Shown here: piece by piece, positions 5,833 through 6,201 of the stretch | How the letters are laid out: each line of letters opens with the position of its first letter | Position numbering within the stretch: the first letter of the stretch is position 1 | Source: an uncultured bacterium | GTDB taxonomy: Bacteria > Actinomycetota > Aquicultoria > SKW223 | Direction: 5' to 3' | DNA length: 6,201 nucleotides | NCBI GenBank assembly: GCA_938042205.1 | Contig: CALIRS010000213.1 | Location: forward strand, 1-6,201 | Position numbers and translations under genes: made by a program | The notes under the pieces: generated by a model | What the model saw: the letters and a program-made list of their open reading frames with translations, nothing else | Database searches by the model: none | Told to the model about the DNA's origin: nothing

Positions 5833-6201
5833 ATGAAGACGGACAGGATTTTGAAGCAAAAAACTGGCTTCTGGCCTAAAAAAGCAAGTGAAATTGCTAA
5901 TTATTTAGGTCTCGAAATCTACTCTAAATGTGAAGTTGAAGTAGATGGTGTTGCTATTGACAGCCGTGATGTTAGTTTTGGAAATCTTTTTGTATGTATA
6001 AAAGGGGAAAAGTTTGATGGTCACGATTTTATTGAAGAAGCTTATTTAAGGGGTGCGTCTGCTTTTTTAATCGAAAAAGAAAAGCTAAAGAAGATAGAGG
6101 CAAAAATCAGCAGGGAGATAATAAACAAAATAGCTTTGTTATTTTCTAAAGAACTAAAGCCTCAAAAAGTTCTTGAAAGTTTTGCCAGAAAAAGATTTAT
6201 A
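5833..6201 (+). CDS. murF: UDP-MurNAc-tripeptide:D-Ala-D-Ala ligase MurF, N-terminal part (cut by window edge)
   Basis: MurF adds the D-Ala-D-Ala dipeptide to the UDP-MurNAc tripeptide in the cytoplasm. Only 123 codons are present, open to the right edge, and these contain just the substrate-binding N-terminal domain: AIDSRDVSFGNLFVCIKGEKFDGHDFIEEA (41-70) and RGASAFLIEK (73-82), the classic Mur N-domain block. The ATP-binding loop would lie beyond the window. Assignment as MurF rather than a second MurE comes from its position 4 bp after murE. After residue 82 the sequence becomes Lys-rich and helical-looking (83-121) and does not show the usual short strand and linker into the central domain, so an insertion relative to typical MurF is possible. 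AAGG lies only 2 nt from the ATG at 5833, poor spacing. An in-frame TTG at 5851 is another possible start. Function is inferred from the N-domain and context only. Confidence 0.8.
   Translation, partial: MKTDRILKQKTGFWPKKASEIANYLGLEIYSKCEVEVDGVAIDSRDVSFGNLFVCIKGEKFDGHDFIEEAYLRGASAFLIEKEKLKKIEAKISREIINKIALLFSKELKPQKVLESFARKRFI

Overview
The window carries the 5' end of a division and cell wall (dcw) cluster from a low-to-moderate GC Gram-positive bacterium, most likely an anaerobic member of the Clostridia (Bacillota). The reasons are the gene order mraZ-rsmH-ftsL-class B PBP-murE-murF, the meso-DAP signature (DNPR) in MurE, purine-rich Shine-Dalgarno (SD) sites and frequent TTG starts. The species cannot be named from this sequence.

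Layout: bases 1-620 hold no conventional-length gene. The minus strand of this stretch has the parts of a compact transcription unit: a promoter (437-465), a structured RNA domain (about 305-429), an attenuator-like region with alternative pairings (204-265), a strong SD followed by a 25-codon hydrophobic ORF (77-154), and a weak terminator (40-75). I cannot match this RNA to a known family. The plus strand of the right part (about 533-611) holds a tentative mraZ promoter and 10-bp-spaced MraZ-box-like repeats. From 621 to the right edge all genes are on the plus strand and tightly packed: mraZ (621-1085), rsmH (1125-2075), ftsL (2113-2547), a class B penicillin-binding protein (2556-4325), murE (4329-5828) and the start of murF (5833 to the edge).

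The genes act together. MraZ probably autoregulates the operon. RsmH modifies 16S rRNA. FtsL and the class B PBP belong to the septal peptidoglycan synthesis complex. MurE and MurF add meso-diaminopimelate and D-Ala-D-Ala to the UDP-MurNAc peptide that feeds it. No terminator is visible between the genes, so they probably form one transcript.

The points most worth a second look are the divergent structured RNA with its mini-ORF, a perfect 13-bp hairpin inside ftsL with an in-frame ATG in its loop, and the murE start, where a good SD points to an out-of-frame ATG.
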